A DNA stretch of 64,000 bases from Haematobia irritans (lineage: Eukaryota > Arthropoda > Insecta > Diptera > Muscidae), in the NCBI RefSeq assembly GCF_050003625.1, contig NC_134397.1, positions 97,572,162 to 97,636,161 of the forward strand. The letters are read 5' to 3'. Of the stretch, positions 31,577 to 42,228 are shown one piece after another. The position numbers were made by a program, and so were the translations under genes. The notes under the pieces are model-generated. The model was not told the origin of the DNA. It saw only the letters and a program-made list of their open reading frames with translations, and made no database searches. How positions within the stretch are numbered: the first letter of the stretch is position 1; the number at the start of each line of letters is the position of its first letter.

Positions 31577-34500
31577 GGCTGCATGTGCTGCCTTAAAAGT
31601 TCTCCTGATGAAAGGGGACATAGATATAGTTCTTATTCAAGAACCATATGTTTATAAAAACAAAATATGTGAATTAAGTACTCCGGGGTTCAAACTATTG
31701 CAGTATACTGGTAATGATGTTAATCGAGCCTGTATAATTGCTAAAAACGAGCTCAATTTGTTTCTGCTTCCTTCAATGTGCAATACAGACACTGTCGTTG
31801 CATGTTTAGAAATAGACAAATGCAAATATTGGGTATCTTCGGTCTACATGGGACATGACAGGGAGATGCCTCCATATGCCGTTAAGACCTTAGTGGAGGA
31901 GTCACTGAAAACAAAGACGAAACTCATTATGGGATGCGATGCGAATGCGCATCATAGTATATGGGGAAGTAGTGATACTAATGCAAGGGGAGAGTCGCTA
32001 ATAGAGTTTATTTTGCGTACTAATCTGGTAGTTTGCAACAAGGGAGATGCCCCAACCTTTGTCACTATAAACAGGCAAGAGGTTTTGGACATCACCTTGG
32101 ACTCGCAAGAACTGAATGAAATGATATCTGAGTGGTAGGTTTTAAGTGAACACAGCTTCTCAGATCATCGCTACATCAGTTTCAAATTTGATGTTCATAT
32201 CACCAAGACCATATTTCCGCCAAATGTTAGGAAATCTGACTGGAATAGGTATAGGGAATCTCTCAATATGATGGTACCGGAAATAACAGAGACAAATATG
32301 AGAAATGTGCAAGATATCGAACACGCAGTGGAGCGGATTACTAAGGCCCTCAACATTTCACTGAAAGCTGCATGCACTAGAGGAAAGCCAAAGAGGAAAA
32401 ATCGACCACCATGGTGGTCTACGGAATTAAGTAATAAACTCCGCTCCAGGTTTCATTAAAACATCGGAGGGCAATTGGACAACGTCCAGTGAGGAGACGC
32501 TTGAGGTACTATTGGACACACATTTTCCTGGAAATCAGACGGTTGAACCATGTACTGGCGGTGCCACAGTTGCTCAGCGTCCGTTTCCTGTCGAGGAAAT
32601 TGTATCGGAAACTAGAATAAGATGGGCGCTAAATAGCTTTGGACCATTCAAATCCCCCGGACCTGATGGAATTACTCCGGCGGAGTTACAAGCAGTAACT
32701 GACAAAATTATCCCCTGGTTGTCGGTGATATATAAAAGATGTATCAACTTATCATATATCCCAGGAAAGTGGAAGGAAACAAAAGTCGTTTTCATACCTA
32801 AAGCGGGAAAAGCCTCTCACTCGAGGGCGAAGGATTTCCGACCAATCAGCTTATCCTCATTCCTACTTAAGACTCTGGAGAGGATGATAGATATTTATCT
32901 TAGAACTAGCATCGATTCAAGTTTGTTCTCGAAACGACAGCATGCATACTCGAAGGGCAGGTCTACTGAGACCGCACTACATGAACTAGTCAGCTTTATT
33001 GAAAGCTCACTATCTGTCAAAGAATACACAATCGTGGTGTTTCTAGACATCGAAGGGGCGTTCAGTAATGTCCATCCGAGCTCGATATTAAATGGACTGA
33101 CAACTCTGAATGTTGATCCATGTATACTCAGGCTGTTAGACGAACTGCTAATGAAGAGACGTATTTCAGCCACACTAGGACAAGCAAACATACAAAGGTA
33201 TGTGAACAGAGACATTCCCCAAGGAGGAGTTCTAACACCTCTTCTTTGGAATGTTGCTATATATAACCTTCTGGTTACTCTAGAAAAAGAAAGGATAAAA
33301 GTGGTGGCATACGCAGATGATGTGGCTCTGGCAGTCAGGGGAAAATTCCCATGTTCTTGGGGTAAATCCTGCAAAGACAGAATTAGTCATGTACTGCAAA
33401 GATCTCAAAACTCCCACGGTTAGGCCTATTTCCTTAGGGGGTATTGAAATTCCCTTTGGTGAGTGAGCAAAATACCTTGGCGTTATTCTGGACAGGAAGC
33501 TGAACTTTAAGCTTAATATTGAAGAAAGGGCGAGAAAGGCAACTGTAGCTTTGTACTCGTGCAAAAAGGCAATAGGAAAAATGTGGGGACTAAAACCAAA
33601 AATTGTGCATTGGCTATACACGGCAGTGGTTAGAACTATAACGCTATATGGTGTTGTAGTCTGGTGGCCGGCACAGCAGAAACCGACTTGTTTAGATAAA
33701 GTTCAGCGTATGGCGTGTATATTTCAGGCGCATTCAGCAAGACAGGAACAAATTCCCTTAATGTCATATTGTATCTATTGCCTTTAGACATTTTGGCCAA
33801 ACAGTCAGCTACAACAACGGCTGTGCGGTTGCGCGAGCTATCGCTGTGGTCGGGAAAAAGTTACGGTCACAGTTCGGTCCTCAAAATAATGCCAGATGTC
33901 TAACGTAGTGGATTACACTTTGGCGAGTCCACTTTTCGACAAAAAGTTTGAGACTCTAATCCCCAACAGTGAGGCGTGGTGCACACAGACCCCGGGGAAT
34001 AAAGAATATATAGATTTCTACATTGATGGCTCCAAATTGGATGGACAAGTGGGGTTCGGAGTATATTCTAATGATCTGGAACTTCGAATAGCGAAAAGAT
34101 TACCTAATCACTGTAGTTTTTTCAGGCTGAAATATTAGCAATAAGAGAAATGGTGAATTGGCTGAGAAGTAATGCTCCAAGCAATATTGGCATTTATATA
34201 TACTCAGACAGTCAACCTGCAATAAAATCCTTGGACTCTGTGTTCCTCAACTCGAAAACGGCCATCGACTGCCGCAAATCTCTCAATGAGATGGCTGAGC
34301 AGCACAATATTCACCTAATATGGGTGCCTGACCATAGGAACGTACCGGGGAACTGCGAAGCAGATGAGCTAGCAAGGCTAGGAACTACCTTACATATTCC
34401 AGGGGAACTAGAATCTGTTGGTATGCCTCTGGCTACCTGCAAGCTCTTACTGCGTGAGAAGGCTGTCATGATGGCAAATGTTCGATGGGAGATTTGTAAG

Positions 34501-34833
34501 GGTTGTAACGACACCAAGCAAATATAGCCCCATTTAAACTTAAACCGCACACTAGATATGCTAATGTTCTCGAGACGTCAGGGTCGCTGCCTGATAGGCG
34601 ATTTTGCAAAAACTATTGGCGCGAAGTATAATGACTGTTGTATGAGCTGTCATGATGCGGAGGAAAAAGAATCAATTAAACACCTCTTGTGTGAGTGTCC
34701 TGCATTTTGTGTAAAGCGCAAGCAACTTTTAGGAGCATATAGCTTCAGATTACTGGCGGATCTGGAAAACGTTAACTTAAGCAGTCTGCTAAAGTTTTTG
34801 GAACAATCTGGTTGGTTCAGCGAAGAAAAATAA
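31521..34833 (+). pseudogene. LINE-1 ORF2, endonuclease/RT/RNase H, broken
   Basis: Starts at ATG 31521. Residues about 1-205 carry the apurinic-type endonuclease (LQINLHHCKAAC, IQEPYVY, MGCDANAHHSIWGSS). A TAG replaces a Gln codon at about 32136-32138 after NEMISEW. About 200 bp is deleted at 32437 (jump from STELSN to the APGFIKTSEG segment). Reverse transcriptase in 32512-33354: SPGPDGITPAELQ, FLDIEGAFSNVHPSS, IPQGGVLTPLLW, VAYADDVAL. A deletion after RGKFP at about 33350, a stop at about 33465, frameshifts near 33715 and 34130, RNase H (IDFYIDGSKLDGQVGF, YIYSDSQPAIKS), a TAG at 34525 for Trp, a deletion near 34573, then the CMSCHDAEEKES...CECPAF zinc-binding end. Six or more lesions. Confidence 0.93.
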
Positions 34834-34973
34834 TCGAGAAGGTTCAGCGGTTAAAACTAGAAGTGCCCATATGTAATAGGTACTTTTAGTTAATGTGGTA
34901 TCACAATGGACTGAATAGTCTAAGTGAGCCTGAATCTTAATCGGACTTTAACCTAACCTAGCAGCAAAAAAAG

Positions 34974-35540
34974 ATTTTCTAATAAGCAACAATGAATCTA
35001 TTTGCTTTTATAATAAAATATAATTATTCAAAAGTAATTATTACAAAGCAGTACTATGTTCATACTTACATATTATAATAAAAAATACCCTGACCACTAT
35101 GTGGTTTAGGGTATAAGAATGAACGTAATTAGTCGAAACTCAGTCAAAAAATACCACTCTGTTGCTATTTTTGCTTCCTACAAGTTGGCAACTCTGACTA
35201 ACAAATGCACCACAAAAGCATAGCAAAGCAAAGAGATGAATCTCTAGGAATACTCGGTCGCTATGTTTCGTGTCCCGAGTATTTGATGTTGTTTTGTGTA
35301 TTTATTCAATATCGATGAATGTGTTTATGCATTTTGCTTTTGCAAAGAGAGTATTTGAGTTTGCGGGATCAGGGCAAAGATTGCAAGTAAGAGTATTTGT
35401 TGAAATAAATACACACTATGTTTAATTTGCTCAGAGCTTCTTCGGTTACAAATACTATTTGTACTCTCATTTATACTCGCATGTCTTTACTTTGGCCGTA
35501 AACACCAAATACATTTGTGCAGGCCTCTAGTATGAGTATG
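34974..35540. other. Spacer with hairpin repeat
   Basis: Holds the hairpin ATACCCTGACCACTATGTGG/TTTAGGGTAT at 35085-35114, the inverted counterpart of 2976-3004. From about 35220 to 35530 there is a stretch with GAGTATTTG repeats and ATTTGTGCAGGCCTCTAG that partly mirrors 29310-29420. No gene supported. Confidence 0.45.
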
Positions 35541-35978
35541 TTATGATGTGGACTGTCGTGGCTGTCTTCTTGTTGTAGTTGGTGGTGGCGGTATAGGGTT
35601 CTTCGTGAACCATCTGATGGGCCTTCTTGTTTGTTGAGCTGTTGTATTGTTTTGTCTTCCCGTGATTATTACTCGTCTCGTAGTGGTATTGTTTCTTGAT
35701 GGTGTTTGGTGTGTCGTCGTGTTCCTTTCCCTAGGCGTGTAGTAGGCTGGTGATGTTGCGGATGGCGTCCTAGCAATCTGGGGATGCAGCATCGTGTGAT
35801 GCTGATAGCCGCACTTCCGACAGGTCGCTGGTGAACTGCACCGTGGCTTTTTGCAATAGTTATAAGTCCGAACCGTCACCCTTCTATCCGCCACAGGCAT
35901 CATTATAAAAAATAGGCAATCTCGCAAAGAATGCCTCTCCTTGCAGATGTCGCAGTCATAAACTGGATGGTGGGACAT
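35541..35978 (-). pseudogene. Retroelement gag-like zinc-knuckle fragment
   Basis: Minus-strand frame of 145 residues. The first 55 residues carry Cys/His spacing YDCDICKERHSLRDC ... YCKKPRCSSPATCRKCGYQH followed by HTMLHP. This C-x2-C...HH..LH layout is the nucleic-acid-binding end of insect gag-like proteins and resembles the BEL/Pao knuckle region at 45000-45190. The middle knuckle is damaged (KKPRC where NCL...H...C is expected), consistent with a short deletion. The rest is a Thr/Arg/Pro-rich low-complexity tail. It probably belongs to another retroelement than the adjacent BEL/Pao. Confidence 0.55.
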
Positions 35979-36024
35979 GCGAAAATGTAGGATTTAAGAG
36001 GTTGATTCAGGAGAGGCTTGGTCT

Positions 36025-36151
36025 AATGCACTTTACAGACTATCAGTTATTCCGGAGGACAGTGCTCGTGTCGAACATATACCATATATTGTGCACATTA
36101 TAAGTTAAGTCCGAAGGCATAATTGATACTGCTGCATGTTTATGGGATCGC
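36025..36151 (+). mobile_element. GCGCTTTACAG MITE fragment
   Basis: ATGCACTTTACAGACTATCA, then TTATTCCGGA, GTCGAACATATACCATATA and CATGTTTATGGGATCG match 25026-25512 (mixed orientation). It truncates the BEL/Pao integrase on its right side. Confidence 0.7.
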
Positions 36152-36707
36152 CTCCCGACGAATCGTGTAAATGCAGCCTCAAAGGCTAGAGACGATAACT
36201 CTGAACAGGGTTCTAAGTGGATAGCTTTCGTGGTGAAACAAACGAATATTGAAACGTAACTTTTTATTATTGGAGCTCTTTTTAACGTTGAACTTTTCAG
36301 TTCAAAAGGCCCTGCGAAATTCACATCGCACAGATGGAAGGGGAGCCATTATCTGGCTACAAGACTTTTATTTAAATATAACACTTATGCGGCATATATA
36401 AAATTCAGTCTGTACCATTCTGCATATAAGTGTACTATCGGCATGAGCTAACAATTGATGCAAATTTAATAAGTATAAGTGACTGAAACGTGAGTTCCCC
36501 GAGAGAATAATAGGAAATCGCTCGTTGTATGGTAGAGATGAATCGGCGAGTCTTCCATTCACTCGCATTATATTTTCATGAGAAAGAAATGGATTCAAAC
36601 ATTTTAATTGGCTTTTATCATCAATTGGTTTCGATTCAAGAAGATTAGAATATTCATCAGGGTAAAATTTCTTTTGCGACAATATAATTAAACGTGATTT
36701 AACAAAT
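36152..36707 (-). pseudogene. BEL/Pao integrase fragment (3' part of pol)
   Basis: Reads leftward in two frames. 36682-36370: KKFYPDEYSNLL, LNPFLSHENIMRVNGRLAD and LPYNERFPIIL are followed by the H...C zinc-binding segment (LLNLHQLLAHADSTLI). 36324-36152: NFAGPFELKSSTLKR, SYVSIFVCFTTKAIHLEP and LSSLAFEAAFTRFVGRRS are the integrase catalytic core, where NFAGPF holds a position usually occupied by the first catalytic Asp (DYAGPF). It is the continuation of the BEL/Pao pol at 42229-44952; between them LINE-2 is inserted, and removing it restores the reading through VTFVKS. It ends abruptly at a MITE. No 3' LTR found. Confidence 0.85.
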
Positions 36708-38094
36708 GTAGGTTAGGTTAAAGTGGCAGCCCGATTAAGATTCAGGCTCACTTAGACTATTGAGTCCATTGTGATACCACATTAACTAAAAGTACCTATT
36801 ACATATGGGCACTTCTAGTTTTAACCGTTGAACCTTCTCGATTATTTTCTTCTGTTGAACCAGATAGCTCCAAAAACATTAGATGACTGCTTAAGTTAAC
36901 GTTTTCCAAGTCCGCCAGTAATCTGAAGCTACATGCCCCTAAAATTTGCTTACGCCTTACACAAAATGCAGGACACTCACACAAGATGTGTTTTATTGAT
37001 TCCTTTTCCTACGCATCATGACAGCTCATACAATAGTCATTATACTTCGCACCAATAGTTTTTGCAAAATCGCCTATCAGGCAGCGACCCGTTATAGCAG
37101 ATATCAGGAGTGATATCTGGCGTCTCGAGAACACTAGCATATCTAGTGTGCGGCTTAAGTTTAAATGGGGCTATATTTGCTTGGTGTCGTTACAACCCTT
37201 ACAAATCTCCCATCGAACATTTGCCATCATGACAGCCTTCTCACGCAGTAAGAGCTTGCAGGTAGCCAGAGGCATACCAACAGATTCTAGTTCCCCTGGA
37301 ATATGTAAGGTAGTTCCTAGCCTTGCTAGCTCATCTGCTTCGCAGTTTCCCGGTACGTTCCTATGGTCAGGCACCCATATTAGGTGAATATTGTGCTGCT
37401 CAGCCATCTCATTGAGAGATTTGCGGCAGTCGATGGCCGTTTTCGAGTTGAGGAACACAGAGTCCAAGGATTTTATTGCAGGTTGACTGTCTGAGTATAT
37501 ATAAATGCCAATATTGCTTGGAGCATTACTTCTCAGCCAATTCACAATTTCTCTTATTGCTAATATTTCAGCCTGAAAAACACTACAGTGATCAGGTAAT
37601 CTTTTCGCTATTCCAAGTTCCAGATCTTTAGAATATACTCCGAAACCCACTTGGCCATCCAATTTGGAGCCATCAGTGTAGAAATCTATATATCTTTTAT
37701 TCCCCGGGGTCTCTGTACACCACACCTGACTGTATTTTTTTCCGGCCACAGCGATAGCTCACGCAACCGCACAGCCGTTGTTGCAGCTGATTGTTTGGCC
37801 AAAATGTCTAAAGGCAATAGATGCAGTATGACATTAAGGGAGTTTGTTCCTGTCTTGCTGAATGCACCTGAGATACACAAGCATGCTATACGCTGAACTT
37901 GTAGGCTAGTGAAGTGCCGGCCACCAGACTACAACACCATATAGCATTATAGGTCTAACCACTGCCGTGTATATCCAATGTACAATTTTTTGTTTTAGTC
38001 CCCACTTTTTCCCTATTGCCTTTTTGCACGAGTATAAAGCTACCGTTGCTTTCCTCGCCCTTTCTTCAATATTAAGCTTAAAGTTCAGCTTCCT

Positions 38095-38837
38095 AATTAT
38101 ACAATTATTTTTCGAGCTTTATGGACAGATATAGATTAAGGAACATGGTTAATAGAGCCATTGAAAAGAAAACTCCAGATACAAATCTATACACGCCTGG
38201 ACTGTACATGTTTCGGTTCGGGCTAACATGAAATATAATAAGCAACGATGAGCCCGTCGTAAAACTAGGAAAAACACGACTAATGTACGCGTTAGAATTG
38301 TTGTTGTATCCTGGAAACCAGTTTCTGTAAGTTGTCACATGTTGTTGTAGTTGACTGTAGAAACAATAAGCATTGTTCGACTGTTCACCACTTAGGTGAC
38401 TTCTAACAAATTAGCTTTCTAAAAATAAATTTCGTGTTGTTGCATTACTATTAAACAAAACGAAATAAAAATAAAATTAATGGACATGTAAGTTATATGA
38501 AAAGATGATGTACAGTGGGAGAAAAGATGATTCAATTTGTAAGAGGAAATTTCCCAAATGTTTTCTCCATAAGGAGTTAGCATAAAGGGCACAAAATTGA
38601 GTTATCTCTCCCAGCCAGATCTATACTAAAGGCTGTGGAAAGGTTCATTCGCCCGAACCGAAACATGTACAGTCCAGGCGTGTATAGGTTTGTATCTGGC
38701 GTTTTCTTTTCAATGGCTCTATTAACCATGTTCCTTAATCTATATCTGTCCATAAAGCTCGAAAAATAATTGTATAATTAGATATAATGCATTTGGGCGT
38801 CAATTGCCTGTTTCGTTATCAGGCTAACATGAAATAT
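38095..38837. mobile_element. 743-bp palindromic insertion carrying a host-like exon
   Basis: Flanked by a 13-bp duplication of LINE sequence, AGTTCAGCTTCCT (38082-38094) and AGTTCAGCCTCCT (38838-38850). Near-perfect inverted arms of about 127 bp: 38095-38221 (AATTATACAATTATTTTTCG...) and 38652-38779. A short direct repeat GGCTAACATGAAATATA occurs at 38221-38237 and 38821-38837, the second copy lying outside the arms at the right border. The right arm is part of an exon-like sequence (38581-38769), so the left arm is an inverted copy of its 3' end. The 13-bp duplication fits target-primed (LINE-type) integration; the palindrome fits template switching. Mechanism is inference. Confidence 0.8.
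38581..38769 (+). pseudogene. Captured 3'-terminal exon, membrane protein tail
   Basis: After a splice-acceptor-like TTTTCTCCATAAGGAGTTAG, 62 codons run to a TAA at 38767: basic start HKGHKIELSLPARS, then KAVERFIRPNRNMYSPGVYR, a hydrophobic helix VSGVFFSMALLTMFLNLYL and the tail SIKLEK. The Lys-rich end resembles an ER-retrieval tail of a membrane protein. I do not recognise the gene. The same last 40 or so codons are repeated in inverted form at 38105-38221, within the same insertion. Its presence inside a retrotransposon with a target duplication shows it is a transposed copy. Confidence 0.5.
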
Positions 38838-40976
38838 AGTTCAGCCTCCTGTCCAAAATAACGCCAAGGTATTTTCTGCACTCCCTAAAGGGAATTTCAA
38901 TACCCCCTAAGGAAATGGGCCTAACCGTGGGAGTTTTGCGATCTTTGCAGTACATGACTAGATCTGTCTTTGCAGGATTTACCCCAAGACCATTATCTTT
39001 CGCCCATTTCTCAGTCATCCGGAGGGCTCTCTTTATAATATCTCTAACTGTTGATGGGAATTTTCCCCTGACTGCTAGCGCCACATCATCTGCGTATGCC
39101 ACCACTTGTATCCTTTCTTTTTCTAGGGAAACCAGAAAGTCGTTTACAGCAACATTCCAAAGAAGAGGTGATAGAACTCCTCCTTGAGGTGTGCCTCTGT
39201 TCACATACCTTTGTATGTTTGCTTGTCCTAGTTTGGCTGAAATGCGTCTCTTCCTTACAAGTTCGTCTAACAGCCTAAATATACCTGGATCAACATTCAG
39301 AGTTGTCAGTCCATTTAATATCGAGCTCGGATGGACGTTATTGAACGCCCCTTCGATGTCTAGAAATGCCACGATTGTGTATTCTTTGACAGATAGTGAG
39401 CTTTCAATAAAACTAGTTCATGTAATGCGGTGTCAGTAGACCTCCCTTCGAGTATGCATGTTGTCGTTTCGAGAGCAAACTTGAATCGACGCTAGTTCTA
39501 AGATAAATACATATCATCCTCTCCAGAGTCTTAAGTAGGAATGATGATAAGCTGATTGGTCGGAAATCCTTCGCATTCGAGTGAGAGGCTTTTCCCGCTT
39601 TAGATATGAAAACGACTTTTGATTCCCTCCACTTTCGTGGAATATATGCTAAGTTGATACATCCTATATATATCGCCGACAACCAGGGGATAATTCTGTC
39701 AGCCACCTCTTGTAACTCCGCCGGAGTATTCCATCAGGTCCTATTTAACGCCCATTTTATTCTAGATTCTGATACAATTTCCTCGATAGGAAACGACCGC
39801 TGAGCCACTGTGGCACCGCCAGTGCATGGTTCAACCGTCTGGTTTCCGGGAAAATGTGTGTCCAATAGTACCTCCAGCGTCTCCTCACTGGACGTTGTCC
39901 AATTGCCCTCCGATGTTGTAATGAAACCTGGAGCGGTGTTGGTGGATGCTAGAACCTTCCGTAGTCTGGAAGCCTCGGACGTATTCTCAATGCTGCTGCA
40001 GTAATCATTCCAAGAGTTATGCTGAGCCTTTCTCAGTTCTCGCTTGTATCCTCTCAGATTCTTCTTGTAAGCGTCCCAATCCACAGGAGCTCTGGTGGAC
40101 TTTGCTTTGTTAAAGAGCTTCCTGCACGATTTCCTCATATTACCTAACTCCGTAGACCACCATGGTGGTCGAATTTTCCCCCTTGACTTTCCTCTAGGGC
40201 ATGCAGCTTTCAGTGAAATGTTGAAGGTCTTAGTAATCCTCTCCACTGCGTGTTCGATAACTTGCACAGTTCTCATATCTTGTATTTCCGGTATCATCAT
40301 ATTGAACCTCTATATACCTCTTCCAATCAGCTTTCCTAACATTTGGCGGAAATATGGTCTTGGTGGTATGAACATCAAATTTGAAACTGATGTAGCGATG
40401 ATCTGAGAAGCTATGTTCACTTAAAACCTGCCAATCAGATATCATTTCATTCAGTTCTTGCGAGGCCAAGGTGACGTCCAAAACCTCTTGCCTGTTTCTA
40501 GTGACAAAGGTTGGGGCATCTCCCCTATTGCAAATTAGTACGCAAAATAAACTCTATTAGCGACTCTCCCCTTGCATTAGTATCACTACTTCCCCATATA
40601 CTATGATGCGCATTCGCATCGCATCCCATAATGAGTTTCGTCTTTGTTTTCAGTGACTCCTCAACTAAGTTCTTAAAGGCACATGGAGGCATCTCCCTGT
40701 CATATCCCATGTAGACCGAAGAAACCCAATATTTGCATTTGGCTATTTCTAAATTGGCAACGACAGTGTCTGTATTGCACATTGAAGGAAGCAGAAACAA
40801 GCTCGTTTTTAGCAATTATACAGGCTCGATTTACATCATTACCAGTATACTGCAATAGTTTGAACCCCGGAGTACTTAATTCACATATTTTGTTTCCATA
40901 AACATATGGTTCTTGAATAAGAACTATGTCTATGCCCCCTTTCATCAGGAGAACTTTTAAGGCAGCACATGCAGCC

Positions 40977-42126
40977 TTACAATGATGAAGATTTATCTGG
41001 AGGATCCGTATGACCATCGAGATTTTCAACAACCGTCACATCAGCCGCTTCAATCGAGTCATCAAGAATGTCCTCTTCAGGGATCTCGGTGACTCTCGCA
41101 ATAACCATAGGTTCAACTTTGGTGAGTTCTGAGACAGTAGAAGCCTCCTCACGCATACGGTATCTATCCATGTCTTCAACTTTGTCATCTCCCTCGACTT
41201 CGCAAGAGGATCCGCTTACTTCTGATTCAGACAGAGGCTTGTCCATTTCTGAATCCTTTAGCTGATCGTTTTTATACACCTTCATTTGGATATAATGAAA
41301 GCCATAACATACACGGCCCTGAGACTTTGCTAGATGTGGCAAAGACTGAGTGTTCAATATAAACACTGCATGCCGTCTTGGCCCATCCACTTCATCCAAA
41401 CGGGTTTGCTGTTATCCACGCATGTGCTCTAGGTCTAGCCGGTATGTCTTTCTTCTTGACTAACTCTAGAGCAGCTCCTTCCCAAACTTCACCAATTAGT
41501 ATCAGAGCAGCTTTAAAACATTCTATAGACCTCTGGTCCTCAAATGCGACTAGCTTAAATCGTCCTTGATACCAACCAGCCTCTTGGTGTCGAGGATCTG
41601 GGCCGGGAAACTTTTCCAGCACCTGTGAGTAGACGCCAGACAAAGCATTCTCAATTTCCCCCCATTTTTGCTTTGGAACCATACCGTCCAATGCTACTTT
41701 ATTAATGATAGCCCTCACAAGGCTGTCTTTAGCAACTGAGGCAAACGATCTTTGATCCCTTTTGGAGGACGGCAGCTCATCCGGTGATCGTTCCCTTTTT
41801 CCAGTCTCAAGAATTCCTTGAGCCCATTTTAAGGAATCGCTTTGTTTAGCCGACAACGTGCTTGGGCCGACTGATCCTAATTTCTTTAGGATAAACAAAG
41901 CATTTCTGCCTTCCTTGAATCTCTTTCGTGAGGGATTACCTCCTTTTGATGCCGTTACCTTGGAAAAGGTTCGACTTGTCAAATTGTCGCCACCTGTCGA
42001 CCCGTCTACAGGTCGACTAATTGGGCCTAACTCCTGGTCATTACCCAAATTTATAACTCCAGTCGATACCCGTCCACTGGGCCCTGAAGTTAGCAACCCA
42101 GTGCATGTCTTTGAATTTCTCTGCAT
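40977..42126 (-). pseudogene. LINE-2 ORF1, internal deletion
   Basis: Same protein as LINE-1 ORF1: ATG at 42126 (MQRNSKTCTG), basic N-terminal region, WYQGRFKLVAFEDQRS, then HAWITANPFG and a stop at about 41392. About 100 bp covering PDPESILNRL...DWKVG is lost, and the remainder continues in another frame (LDEVDGPRRHAVF ... DPPDKSSSL) to the stop at 40977. The 56-nt overlap with ORF2 (ATG 41032) is kept. Confidence 0.9.
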
Positions 42127-42228
42127 GGTGGCCTAATATCCCACCACACTTGAAATTCGTAGTAGGTAGTTATTACGATGATTTTATCCGCTATTAAAAA
42201 ACACGTCCGTTCCGTTCGACGGTTGAAT

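Larger units (their letters stand above)
30248..34959 (+). mobile_element. LINE-1: family L non-LTR retrotransposon, full extent
   Basis: Starts TTTTCAACCGTCGAACGG and ends TTTAACCTAACCT. It is bounded by a 14-bp target duplication AGCAGCAAAAACAG (30234-30247) and AGCAGCAAAAAAAG (34960-34973), one mismatch. It has a 5' UTR of about 100 bp, ORF1, and an ORF2 overlapping it by 56 nt. Endonuclease, reverse transcriptase and RNase H are present, so it falls among RNase-H-bearing LINEs of the I superfamily, most like the LOA/R1-type groups; the clade is inferred. ORF1 is open, ORF2 is broken. Confidence 0.93.
36800..41032 (-). pseudogene. LINE-2 ORF2, decayed and interrupted
   Basis: Reading leftward from ATG 41032: endonuclease (LQINLHHCKAAC, YVYGNKICELS, MGCDANAHHSIWGSS, SDHRYISFKFDVH) with frameshifts near 40800, 40525 and 40300. 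Then the linker (KNLRGYKRELRKAQHNSWN), RT pieces (DFRPISLSSFLLKTLERM; FLDIEGAFNNVHPSS; GTPQGGVLSPLLW; VAYADDVAL at 39100) with the KSPGPDG segment deleted near 39740 and a frameshift near 39420. It is interrupted at 38837-38095. It then continues with the thumb, RNase H (IDFYTDGSKLDGQVGF; YIYSDSQPAIKS; WVPDHRNVPGNCEADELA), a TAG for Trp after NDTKQI (37171), and the end CECPAF about 36985-36800. Inactive. Confidence 0.92.
36711..42228 (-). mobile_element. LINE-2: family L LINE inserted in BEL/Pao
   Basis: The 5' end (minus) ATTCAACCGTCGAACGG is at 42228 and the 3' tail (plus view) GGTTAGGTTAAAGTGG at 36711. The host words ACATTTG occur just outside both ends (36704-36710 and 42249-42255), the target duplication, and the BEL/Pao frame continues across. 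It carries a 743-bp foreign insertion (38095-38837) and several deletions. Its RNase H region shares rare variants and a premature stop with LINE-1. Confidence 0.93.
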
